A stretch of 64,000 nucleotides of DNA, from NCBI GenBank assembly GCA_964036315.1, contig OZ038517.1, positions 56,051,603 through 56,115,602 of the forward strand. Reading direction: 5' to 3'. Below are positions 10,116-19,950 of the stretch, piece after piece. The notes under the pieces are model-generated. The model made no database searches and was not told where the DNA came from. It saw nothing but the letters and a program-made list of their open reading frames with translations. Source of the DNA: Acanthosepion esculentum (taxonomy: Eukaryota; Mollusca; Cephalopoda; Sepiida; Sepiidae). Both the position numbers and the translations under genes were made by a program. The stretch's first letter is position 1. Each line of letters starts with the position of its first letter.

Positions 10116-11340
10116 AGTAGGCGGGTCCTACTAATATCTGTCTTGTTTAGTTTGTTTTGTTACCATCTTTTGTTAGTTTTCTGGGTTCATCACCCATCTT
10201 CATTTAAAAAAAAATAGATATTCATGAGATTTCTATATCTTATGGTGTTTTGTAGATCCCCAGTGAATATGTGGTATTGTTGTATATGTCGGATTGAATA
10301 GTGATGGATGAGTTCTTGTGGTAAATGGATAAATTGTATTGGATGAATGGGTCGGGCTGGTGATTAACTAGGACTAGGATAGTCAGCGAAGCCTTTTCCC
10401 ACATCCCCCTTCGGCCTTGTGCCACAGTTATTGTATTCTTTACAATAATAAATATACATCCACACCGGATATATTTTTGGTTTGTTCAGACGCTTGTAAA
10501 AAAGCGTCGCAGTCAGGTACGTTTTAGAGAGGTACAAGGAAATATATATTGTGGTTGGGGGATAAATTAAAATGTAGCAAAAAGAGAGAGAATAATGGTG
10601 GGAGAAAAATAATGACGTGAAAAATAAGTCATAGATACGTATAAAGAGAATAGGGAAATGTACAAGATTACTGCCATCTGATTAACTTCTAACCTTTTTA
10701 CCCATATACTGTTAATGTCTACGCTCAAAAAGTCTCTTCTCCTCAATTTGTTTATCATGTGAAGCGAAATGAACGAAACGGAAAAAGCATCATTGATTGC
10801 CATTATATGTTCGGAATAACGAACATTTTCCTCTTGATTAAATGGCGCGCTATTTTGCATATTTGCTCCTCTTGAAGCTTGAAATAAGAATGGCGTTCCT
10901 TTAATTCGAGCTTTAAATCAATCTTACGTGCCTTTCGGTATCGGGAATGCGATCACGATTTTTATTCAAGAATTCTTTTTGTAAGCATTAATTTAACTGA
11001 CTAAATGAAAGGCCGGCCTCTATAGCGGCTGTTGAACAATGACACGAAGTAAGAACGGTCTCGTAATGTCTCGTGAGATTAGCATGCCGACTACCGAGAA
11101 ATGACGGGTACTATATTTTTGAAACAAGACCGAATATGACTGAACAATCAGCTCTGTTCACTCTGACAACTGATACGACTGAGTTATGTTATGATCGATA
11201 ATATTTACTGTTACTTTGAGATTGAATTCCAAATAGCCAAATATAAATCAACTCTGTATTTTACGTTGTTTTGTCTAAAGAAATAAAAACATATATTCTC
11301 TTGGCGTCAGTTTAAATTGAATGCTTTTTATTCTATATAC
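10116..11340. other. No gene seen
   Basis: About 1.2 kb without a recognisable gene. Short minus-strand frames at 10240-10425 and 10567-10860 (97 codons) have no known motif. Around 10870-11000 the sequence is of more balanced composition but yields no conserved frame. Confidence 0.5.
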
Positions 11341-11344
11341 CTAA

Positions 11345-11346
<2 letters not shown>

Positions 11347-11408
<62 letters not shown>
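11347..11408. repeat. (TA)n microsatellite
   Basis: An almost pure run of alternating T and A covers about 60 bp, with one c interruption near its start (acatatat). The Tyr-Ile repeat frame reading through it is an artefact of the dinucleotide run. Confidence 0.95.
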
Positions 11409-11410
<2 letters not shown>

Positions 11411-11992
11411 TCCCTGGGCATCTCAAGGAACTCATTAAGCCTCTGCTTGCACTCTGGAGGGATCATTCCAGTCTCACCATTTGCCAACTCGTGGCATCAA
11501 GACAGGCGAGGATAAGTGTGACCGATAGAAGACGACACATTGTGCAAAGACGATAAAATAAAGTTGTTGCACCAAACACAGTTTTCACATGAGAACAAGT
11601 CTTTCATTGAAGAATCAAATTGCTGACTCATTTCGACAGAACCAATTCTACCCAACCAATGTGCTATCATTATCTTATAAGATAGGTTGTTGCCAAACAA
11701 TAAATAAATAAATTAAAATTAACTATAGTTCTGGAAAGTGAATTTTTTTTTAATGAGGTCAGACAAAAACGCCGTGTTTAATATAGTTTACACATTACTT
11801 TAGAAGAAGGTGAAATTTGTCAAGGTACAATTCTTGAATCAATACATTGGGCAGGCTAATTATGACAAAGATTATTTATTTCACACATGAAACAACACAA
11901 TCTTCTTCCTTGTCAGTTAATAGATAGAACAAATTTCAGCTAATCCCCTATCAGGCTACGTTAATTAGGATCCACACACACGTCTTTATATC
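11409..11992. other. No gene seen
   Basis: Unique-looking sequence between the TA microsatellite and the Helitron-like element. One 67-codon minus frame at 11497-11700 has no recognisable motif. Confidence 0.5.
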
Positions 11993-12662
11993 TCTATATA
12001 TAAAATTGTAGCCTCTGCCTGTTTGTTTGTTATCGAACTCCTCCTAGGTTTTGTAGACAGACCCCCATAACCATATATATTCTGAAATTACATTAGCCAG
12101 ACTTGGATAAGTGTATTTCATTTTGATCAAAGGGGTTCCTGGGAGGGGGTACGAATCCCCTACTGATTTTCTCTTTGATTTAAATTAAATTTTAATTTGA
12201 ACAAAGGAATGACTCCTATCCAAAATATAGGAGAAATCCAGAAGATGGAGGTCGCATCGGCAAGATCAAAATAAGACAATATGGACGTCAAGTTGAGCAA
12301 GAAATCACCAATCAATGGGTAATGCCTTACATATCAACGTTGAAATCTGCTCATCAATTCATTCAATCAAGTATTGCATCAAATACATATCAAAGGGGTC
12401 AGATAAAGCAGTTTTTTCACACACACCCCACTGAAAAAAATTCCCCTTTTGATTTAAATTAAATTTAAATTTGAACACAGGAATGATTCTTATTCAAAAT
12501 ATAGAAGGAGAAAGTCAGAAGATGGAGGTCACATCGGAAAAATCATTGAGTAATTTTGAAATACATTATTTTAGTCTACAAATTATAACAATGATTTAAA
12601 ATCAATCATCATTTTCTTACAAAAATGTCTAACAGACAGCAAGGCATGGGTAATTCGGCTAG
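11993..12662 (+). mobile_element. Non-autonomous Helitron-like element
   Basis: It starts tctatatataaaattg, a typical animal Helitron 5' end (TC followed by an AT-rich lead), and ends gggtaattcggctag, matching the 3' CTAG terminus followed by T. The preceding gcaaggcatgggtaa is a decayed version of the usual GC-rich 3' hairpin. The 3' end abuts a TA microsatellite, a preferred kind of target for such elements. There is no Rep/helicase coding. Inside, two ~95-bp direct repeats (about 12174-12270 and 12451-12546) share cagaagatggaggtc and adjacent sequence. No target duplication is expected for a Helitron. Confidence 0.7.
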
Positions 12663-12693
<31 letters not shown>

Positions 12694-12706
12694 TGTGTGT
12701 GTGTGT
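12663..12706. repeat. (TA)n(GT)n compound microsatellite
   Basis: About 26 bp of alternating T and A is followed by about 16 bp of alternating G and T, directly after the Helitron 3' end. Confidence 0.95.
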
Positions 12707-12819
12707 GGCAGAGGTGATATCATCGAAATATGATTTGAGTAATAAATCAGTCAGTGATGTGCCATGCGTGATACACGGTGAGGCGATCATGTATTTTTCG
12801 ATACAGATTTTTTTCCCCG

Positions 12820-13042
12820 CAGTAGGTTGTCATTTCTTTCTGCGGTAGGCCAGTTGCCATCCAAGGCTATAGAACCCGGGCTGTCCTGCAATTTACTCAT
12901 AGCCGGGGGTAGAAGAAGAGGATTCATACCTTTCACCAAAGGTATTAGCACGTAAGTGAATATAATGGATTCGACTGGAATTCGAACTCGGCTCTCCGAT
13001 TCCTCAATCCGAGCTGCTAACCATTACTCCACTGTACCCAAC
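12820..13042 (-). mobile_element. tRNA-derived SINE with conserved central body
   Basis: Minus-strand reading starts near 13042 with gtacagtggagtaatggtta then gcagctcggattgaggaatc (A-box region) and gagttcgaattccagtcg (B box). The body continues through gaatcctcttcttctacccc, then ggctatgagtaaattgcagg and tggatggcaactggcctacc. A tRNA-like head followed by a long non-tRNA body is a SINE. Known cephalopod SINEs share a central domain (the so-called Ceph-domain), and this body is a candidate for it, but I cannot align it from memory. A truncated relative is at 7505-7640. Confidence 0.7.
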
Positions 13043-13254
13043 AAATTTGACTGGTGTTTGTATCCAGACGGTCAGATGCTGACAAGCCACATAGTGTTGC
13101 GTAAGGTGTGAATGACTGTAAAACATCGCGTATGTATCATCGGGATTCTGCAGGCAGATTGGTTGGAAGAACTTCACCCCTCTCAGCCAGTGTGTCCGCC
13201 CTCGTGCAGAAAGTAGTGGGCAACCATTTTATGTATATCACACACACGCCGGAG

Positions 13255-13400
13255 GATACATTTTCTTTAAGATTTTTCGAATTTTCAGTCCGGTAGATGA
13301 AATAAAATACTGCTTAAAAAATGGAGTCTCTACTCAAAAATGGTTATTCACTAAAAATAACATTTAAAAATATGTCTGATGAATAAATAAAATTAATTCT
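13255..13400 (+). mobile_element. SINE 3' region, headless
   Basis: The sequence ttctttaagatttttcgaat followed by cagtccggtagatgaaataa matches the 3' domains of the SINE copies at 3117 and 13521. It is followed by the same extension (ggttattcactaaaaataac). The upstream 13108-13250 does not look like a tRNA head, so this copy is truncated or chimeric. The 62-codon frame at 13108-13296 reads into it and is not a gene. Confidence 0.6.
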
Positions 13401-13520
13401 TTAGAAATTGTTCTGTTTACGTTTTGGATACGAAACTGATCAGTTATAACTTTCAAAGAAATCTGACGAGTAAAGTGTGCTTTAAAGGTAAATAGAATTA
13501 TACTTGACTATGAAGCTCTT

Positions 13521-13735
13521 GCTAGCCGAGTAATCAAAGCACATCCGATCTAACGATGGTCCCTTCGGAGGGATACAGGTTCATATCCTGCCAAAGGGTG
13601 CATTTTCTTTAAGATTTCTCTAGTGTTTAGACCAGTAGACGGAATAAAATACTGTTAAACAGGGCTTCTAATCAAATATGGGTATCTACTAAAATAACTT
13701 TTAAAGTAATAAAAATATCGCATTAATAAATAAAA
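13521..13735 (+). mobile_element. tRNA-derived SINE, copy B
   Basis: The head gctagccgagtaatcaaagc (A-box region) and the B box ggttcatatcc at 13578-13588 are spaced as in a tRNA promoter, followed by the 3' domain ttctttaagatttctctagt and gaccagtagacggaataaaa, then the extension gggtatctactaaaataact. Head and tail both correspond to copy A at 3117-3257. It is diverged in both boxes and probably transcriptionally dead. Confidence 0.7.
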
Positions 13736-13846
13736 TACATTCATTTTTTATAAAATATATATTTATCCAAATGATTCCTAAAGCTCAAAATTAAACATTT
13801 TCTAGGACGTTGGTTGTTTTATTGCAAATGCTTTTAATTTCCGAAT

Positions 13847-14375
13847 ACACCCGTGTGTAGTATTTACATTAGTCGGACTATTGTCCTCATCTTTGTCGCC
13901 ATATTTGTCACAACGTTTCGGCCGTTGTACGCTCCGGCCTTTTTCAGGTGGTTGGAATTTCGAACTGAACCGTTTATTTCGATCACTGGGGTAGGCTGTT
14001 CTAGTTCCACGTGCCATGTTTGATGGATGTCAGTTATCAGTTATCTCCTGCTAATTTTCCCTCTGAAAGTTCTCCACTGCCTTAACCGGGTATTGAACTC
14101 ACACTCTTTGGGTCTGTCACTGGATCTAACCAACGCCTTTATCCACTGTGCCATGTGTCCTTGAGGACACATGGCACATGGAACTAGAACACTTTTCCCC
14201 CAGTGATCGAAATAAAGGGTTCAGTTCGAAATTCCAATCACCTGAAGAAGGCCGGAGCGTACAACGGCCGAAACGTTGTGACAAATATGGCGACAAAGAT
14301 GTGGACAATAGTCCGACTAATGTAAATACTGTACATAATACCTCATCTCAGAAATATAGACAGACACCCGTGTGT
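13847..14375. mobile_element. Fold-back element, copy 2, with nested SINE
   Basis: Left arm about 13858-14014 and right arm about 14168-14335 are reverse complements with few differences. Both carry the motif acgtttcggccgttgtacgc or its complement and the motif tggaactagaaca. The outer right end (ctcatctcagaaatatagac) matches the end of copy 1. Direct copies of acacccgtgtgt at 13847-13858 and 14364-14375 flank the unit and could be a target duplication or part of the element. The interior holds a minus-strand tRNA-like SINE head. Antiparallel short frames in the arms (13802-14017, 14126-14308, 14148-14435) are reflections of the inverted repeat. Confidence 0.75.
14083..14152 (-). mobile_element. 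tRNA-like SINE head inside fold-back element
   Basis: The minus strand reads ggcacagtggataaaggcgt then tggttagatccagtgacaga (A-box side) and gagttcaatacccgg (B box). It resembles the head at 6605-6672. It sits in the loop between the arms of the fold-back element. Confidence 0.55.
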
Positions 14376-15365
14376 GTATTGTGGGGGATTAAAGGTATGT
14401 GGACGTCTCTGCAAAATAGACACCATTTGCAATAATAAAAAAAACACCCTTGAAAATGGTCAATGGTTTCGCCAGAAGAGTTCGAAGCGGATAATTATTT
14501 GGACAATTTCTGCAGTTTAAAATCTTTTGTTTACATACGATGAAAACATGTCAGTTATTTTTAATGAAACATTCGAGAAGGATCATTGGCCAAATAAACA
14601 ACTTATATACAACTTATATACACTCACACAAGCGGATTCTGAAAAGTCGTCTAAAATATTCTGATGTTTGGTTAGATTTTGGGAAGTGTATTCTACCGAC
14701 AGCTTTCTTTCAGCCTTAAAACTGTTCATCCAGCGTCATTCACTATAAGAATTGTAACTGAAAAGTGATAATTATTGCAGGAAATATAATATATAATAAT
14801 GAGTGTCAAATTCGAAGACTTTGGCAGCCAATACGACTCATTAAAACGGTTCCCTTCCAGCAATCATTTCGCTTTACAATTGCAGACTTTATTATTAAGC
14901 CTATCGAAATATTTTTCTTACTGAAGAATTGAACAGTTTTGCTATTCTCAGAACTCAACAGCATGGATCTCATAATCGTGAAGCTGAAGAATTCTTTACA
15001 AGAATGTCCTAAATGTCAGAACAAGTTCACGTGTCATTAGACAAAACTAATGGGGAAGCGTGGGCGAGCTTTTATTTTCCCTCTGAATTCATTCCATTTC
15101 GCGATTAGATAAAATTCTATACATCAAAAGAAACCAATCAGCAATTCGAACCAAAAAGTGATTTTCATCTTCATAAAAGCAAATCATGATTTTATAAGAG
15201 GCGAAAAAAATTCATGCGACCTGCTTTACGTTTGAATCACATTATATTTTTCGTAGTCGTTGATCTTTTATTTTTTACAATGTTCACCCTGTATAAGCCC
15301 CAAGAACCACTCAAGGTCGAGAGTTACAGAATAAGAGGCAATAATGTGGGTATGTGTATATACGA
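14376..15365. other. No gene seen
   Basis: About 1 kb with no recognisable gene, SINE head or terminal repeats. A small tandem repeat acttatataca occurs near 14600. Confidence 0.5.
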
Positions 15366-15790
15366 TTAATTCTTGACTTAACTTGTTCAAGATTGTAGAG
15401 ATCGGGGAAGCATCCTCTTGGGAGTCATTTCCACAAAGCAGCAGTTAATGAGAAGAAGCTGCTCGAGTGGAACTTACATCTCACCAATGCAATAGGAAGG
15501 GAATGAGGGTGGTTCGCTACAGATCTTAGCCGTGAAGGTTAGGAGCTGGTGGAAGTAAGCAATGTAGTTCGTTTGAACCGTTTCCATAGAAATAGAAATA
15601 GAGCAGTGAGAAGCTTGCGACGTTTTGTCTGTGGGGGAAAGGGTGGAAAATAATTCATCACCCACAAGGTCGCGGACACACTTTTGGACATTATCGAAAT
15701 TGGAATGGGAAGACTGGGCAGTTCCTGTCCATATATGGCAGCCGTACTCTATCTTTGACCCGATCTGGCTCTTGTAAATTTAGAGAATAA
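15366..15790 (-). pseudogene. LINE (CR1/Jockey-group) RT C-terminal relic, copy 2
   Basis: Minus-strand translation across breaks gives KIEYGCHIWTGTAQSS (about 15740), then a region containing LVGDELFSTL and a decayed 'HRRKV'-type block, then KFHSSSFFSLTAALWK with a stop and LPRGCFPDLYNLEQVKSRIN (about 15370-15475). The order 'IEYGCHIW', 'FF--TA-LW--LPR-CFPD-YNL---KSRIN' is the canonical C-terminus of CR1/Jockey-group LINEs. Frames are interrupted at several points. It is better preserved than the 9620-10115 copy at the extreme C-terminus. Confidence 0.8.
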
Positions 15791-15983
15791 CAGGAGGAGT
15801 CAGGTACTGACTGAAATGGTACAAGGTATTAACCATTTTCAAGGAAGGCAGCTCTTTCCGATTTTGAAGATTTCACATAATTGACTGAAAGCTTAATTGA
15901 ATAAGATAAAACTTCGAGATTCAAATGGTAGGGTAGTTGCTTTTCAATTAACGGATTAATAAATTTTATAACAGGAAAAGCAT
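15791..15983. other. No gene seen
   Basis: Short stretch between the LINE relic and the inverted-repeat arm. A 73-codon minus-strand frame (15829-16050) overlaps the arm and has no known motif. Confidence 0.45.
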
Positions 15984-16167
15984 CAAGAGATTTAGCTTCT
16001 TCATAGATTACAAAAAGTTCAGTTGGATTATATACGTTTTTTCCAGACACGGACGATTAAACATATCCAAAACATAACGTTCAAAAACAAGCTACAGACG
16101 TGTTTATATGTCCATCTTGATTCTTTTTATGCCCTTCTCAGCTTGAAACGAGTCCAAATGTCAACTC
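15984..16167. repeat. Left arm of 184-bp inverted repeat (pair with 17052-17235)
   Basis: The arm reads from caagagatttagcttcttca to agtccaaatgtcaactc and is the reverse complement of 17052-17235 with a modest number of substitutions. Both arms are 184 bp. Shared landmarks include ccagacacggacgattaaac. The element class is unknown to me. Confidence 0.85.
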
Positions 16168-17051
16168 GTAGGTAACGGTGCCAGCCACCAATTGGGTACG
16201 TCAAGGTGCCTCAATTTCTATATTAAAAACAAATAAAAAAATTTGTCTGAAAATGAAAAGTTTTTCCAAAAATAATTGGGGTGGAAGAGGATAACAAAAA
16301 CTTTTCTTTCCGACATAAAAATTATTGATTAGCATACTTATCGCTTGGTTATCCATTTAAAAAAAATATTTTCAACACAATCAACATAATAAAGCCACTA
16401 AAACGCAAGAGTGTTAGAGAATATGAGAAAAACACTATAAAGGGGAAGGAACGATTTCAGATAACAAGTGACATTGCATTTAATTTTTTTAGACTCAAAG
16501 ATGACCAGAAACCAAGAAGCTGCAAGAGAGTTCCACAAGCGAGAAATGCTGTGCTCTAGAATAAACTGTCAATGTAGATATTGCGATTACATCTCGCCAT
16601 TTCAAATATAAAATGATGAGACCTTGCAGTCAGTCTAGTACTACGCTTAAATTCATAAAGTCTTGATATCAGAGACAATTACTATGAAAGTATTTACAGA
16701 AAAAGGCAAAGGCAAGCAAATGACAGTGGGGAAGGTGGATGCTATCTTTCAAATAATTTCATAATTCTGTCAGTTACTTCTAATTCTTTTCTTCAGTAAA
16801 CAATTGTTCTCGGTACCCTTTGCAGTCTCCAAGAGAACTGAAATATCGTTTCATTAAAATAGTCAGCAATAAATGCAAACATGAAAGTAAAATAACGGTA
16901 ATCCTTCATCTGATAATAAATTTCGAGATTAGGATTATAAGTGATAATGACAAACATCAAGTGAAATTAAGATGAAAGAAAAACGAGTCAAAAATTAATG
17001 TTTAATCTTAACCAATGAGAGTCGACGTGTCTTGTGAATCTTGTGAACAAT
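16168..17051. other. Spacer between the 184-bp inverted arms; no gene seen
   Basis: The 884-bp spacer is AT-rich, lacks open frames of note and lacks recognisable domains. It could be the interior of a non-autonomous element bounded by the arms. Confidence 0.5.
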
Positions 17052-17235
17052 GAGTTGACATTTGGACTCGTTTCAAGCTGAGAAGGGCATAAAAAGAATC
17101 AAGATGGACATATAAACACGTCTGTAGGTGGTTTTTGAACGTTATGTTTTGGGTATGTTTAATCGTCCGTGTCTGGAAAAAGCGTATATAATCCAACCGA
17201 ACTTTTTGTAATATATGAAGAAACTAAATCTCTTG
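17052..17235. repeat. Right arm of 184-bp inverted repeat (pair with 15984-16167)
   Basis: Reverse complement of 15984-16167. It lies only ~70 bp from the LINE tail that borders the satellite array. A 62-codon minus-strand frame at 17008-17196 is produced by this arm and is not a gene. Confidence 0.85.
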
Positions 17236-17304
17236 AACAATATAGATCGTCTGAAAACATCTCCAGGTTAAAGAATGAAATCAAGCAATTGTCTACTTCT
17301 CCAC

Positions 17305-17482
17305 CTATGTGCTATGTATTTTCAAGATGCAGGTGATCATGGCTCTCCACAATTTCCTATCGCTTGTAGATTTTAATACGTTTTGTCTTTTTGTTATCTC
17401 TCCTAAACTTTACCCCGCCATCCATTTATGAAACCCGCCAGGTAAGTTATGGATTGTTTTCATCTATCTTTCTTGTCTTCAA
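17305..17482 (-). pseudogene. RTE-like LINE 3' tail bordering the satellite
   Basis: Read on the minus strand, the array edge encodes YGSECW and then breaks off. Further along the same strand come KWMAG, a stop, SLGEITKRQ and, after a short gap, SDRKLWRAMITCILKIHST followed by a TAG stop (complement of 17305-17307). These match, in order and orientation, the LSKWIAEQGLEEITK and MWRAMIAYVLKGHST blocks of the plus-strand relic at 8085-8683. The portion that should lie between 'ECWT' and 'KW-AEQGL' (about 90-100 codons) is missing here, replaced by ~50 bp of unrelated-looking sequence. This is the 3' end of the LINE copy in which the 105-bp array resides. Confidence 0.8.
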
Positions 17483-18330
17483 TCCAGCATTCACTGCCAT
17501 ATAGGAGGACTGACATTACATAACAGTTCAGTACCCTTTTCTTTCTTTCTGTTGCTTCAAGTCTCTACTTCATCTGTGAGGAGATTGTCCAGCATTCACT
17601 GCCATATAGAAGGACTGACATTACATAACAGTTCAGTACCCTTTTCTTTCTTTCTGTTGCTTCAAGTCTCTACTTCATCTGTGAGAAGATTGTCCAGCAT
17701 TCACTGCCATATAGGAGGACTGACATTACATACCAGATCAGTACCCTTTTCTTTGTTTCTGTTGCCTCAAGTCTCTACTTCATCTGTGAGGAGATTGTCC
17801 AGCAATCACTGCCAAAAAGGAGAACTGACATTACATAACAGTTCAGTACCCTTTTCTTTGTTTCTGTTGCTTCAAGTCTCTACTTCATCTGTGAGGAGAT
17901 TGTCCAGCATTCACTGCCATATAGGAGGACTGACATTACATAACAGTTCAGTACCCTTTTCTTTGTTTCTGTTGCTTCAAGTCTCTACTTCATCTGTGAG
18001 GAGATTGTCCAGCATTCACTGCCATATAGGAGGACTGACATTACATAACAGTTCAGTACCCTTTTCTTTGTTTCTGTTGCTTCAAGTCTCTACTTCATCT
18101 GTGAGGAGATTGTCCAGCATTCACTGCCATATAGGAGGACTGACATTACATAACAGATCAGTACACTTTTCTTTGTTTCTGTTGCTTCAAGTCTCTACTT
18201 CATCTGTGAGGAGATTGTCCAGCATTCACTGCCATATAGGAGGACTGACATTACATAACAGATCAGTACCCTTTTCATTGTTTCTGTTGCTTCAAGTCTC
18301 TACTTCATCTGTGAGGAGATTGTCCAGCAT

Positions 18331-19950
18331 TCACTGCCATATAGGAGGACTGACACTACATAACAGATCAGTACCCTTTTCTTTGTTTCTGTTGCTTCAA
18401 GTCTCTACTTCATCTGTGAGGAGATTGTCCAGCATTCACTGCCATATAGGAGGACTGACACTACATAACAGATCAGTACCCTTTTCTTTGTTTCTGTTGC
18501 TTCAGGTCTCTACTTCATCTGTGAGAAGATTGTCCAGCATTCACTGCCATATAGGAGGACTGACATTACATAACAGATCAGTACACTTTTCTTTGTTTCT
18601 GATGCTTCAAGTCTCTACTTCATCTGTGAGGAGATTGTCCAGTATTTACTGCCATATAGGAGGACTGACATTACATAACAGTTCAGTACCCTTTTCTTTC
18701 TTTCTGTTGCTTCAAGTCTCTACTTCATCTGTGAGGAGATTGTCCAGCATTCACTGCCATATAGGAGGACTGACATTACATAACAGTTCCGTACCCTTTT
18801 CTTTGTTTCTGTTGCTTCAAGTCTCTACTTCATCTGTGAGGAGATTGTCCAGTATTCACTGCCATATAGGAGGACTGACATTACATAACAGTTCTGTACC
18901 CTTTTCTTTCTTTCTGTTGCTTCAAGTCTCTACTTCATCTGTGAGGAGATTGTCTAGCATTCACTGCCATATAGGAGGACTGACATTACATAACAGTTCA
19001 GTACCCTTTTCTTTGTTTCTGATGCTTCAAGTCTCTACTTCATCTGTGAGAAGATTGTCCAGCATTCACTGCCATATAGGAGGACTGACATTACATAACA
19101 GATCAGTACCTTTTTCTTTGTTTCTGTTGCCTCAAGTCTCTACTTCATCTGTGAGGAGATTGTCCAGCATTCACTGCCATATAGGAGGACTAACATTACA
19201 TAACAGTTCAGTACCCTTTTCTTTCTTTCTGTTGCTTCAAGTCTCTACTTCATCTCTGAGGAGATTGTCCAGCATTCACTACCATATAGGAGGACTGACA
19301 TTACATAACAGTTCAGTACCCTTTTCTTTGTTTCTGTTGCTTCAAGTCTCTACTTCATCTGTGAGGATATTGTCCAGCATTCACTGCCATATAGGAGGAC
19401 TGACATTACATAACAGTTCAGTACCCTTTTCTTCGTTTCTGTTGCTTCAAGTCTCTACTTCATCTGTGAGGAGATTGTCCAGGATTCACTGCCATATAGG
19501 AGGACTGATATTACATAACAGATCAGTACCCTTTTCTTTGTTTCTGTTGCCTCAAGTCTCTACTTCATCTGTGAGGAGATTGTCCGGCATTCACTGCCAT
19601 ATAGGAGAACTGATATTACATAACAGTTCAGTACCCTTTTCTTTCTTTCTGTTGCTTCAAGTCTCTACTTCATCTGTGAGGAGATTGTCCAGCATTCACT
19701 GCCATATAGGAGGACTGACATTACATAACAGTTCAGTACCCTTTTCTTTCTTTCTGTTGCTTCAAGTCTCTACTTCATCTCTGAGGAGATTGTCCAGCAT
19801 TCACTACCATATAGGAGGACTGACATTACATAACAGTTCAGTACCCTTTTCTTTGTTTCTGTTGCTTCAAGTCTCTACTTCATCTGTGAGGATATTGTCC
19901 AGCATTCACTGCCATATAGGAGGACTGACATTACATAACAGTTCAGTACC
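18331..19950. repeat. Segmental block within satellite, copy 1 (pair at +6,930)
   Basis: About 15 consecutive monomers share the same ordered set of rare variants as 25261-26880: agtatttact, gttccgtacc, gttctgtacc, tgtctagcat, tctctgaggag with actaccat, gaggatattg, ccaggattc and tgtccggcat. The offset is exactly 66 monomers. Minor differences (for example agcattc versus accattc at 19901/26831) show the copies have since diverged. Confidence 0.9.

Noticed and set aside
11317..11556. 79-codon protein with Tyr-Ile repeats
   Set aside because: It is the translation of a (TA)n microsatellite plus chance flanking codons.
12955..13042. Functional tRNA gene on the minus strand
   Set aside because: Same reasoning: good B box but no matching stems, attached to a long SINE body, and a degenerate relative occurs at 7505-7640.
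13802..14435. Pair of antiparallel small proteins with similar sequence (ARGTRTAYPSDRNK-type)
   Set aside because: Both are translations of the inverted arms of the fold-back element, which explains their similarity.
17436..17487. Mini-intron: cag/gtaagt at about 17438-17446 and a pyrimidine-rich acceptor aatccag at 17487
   Set aside because: The splice signals look good, but the intron would be under 50 bp, there is no upstream coding exon, and the acceptor falls at the satellite edge. The pyrimidine tract recurs in every monomer.
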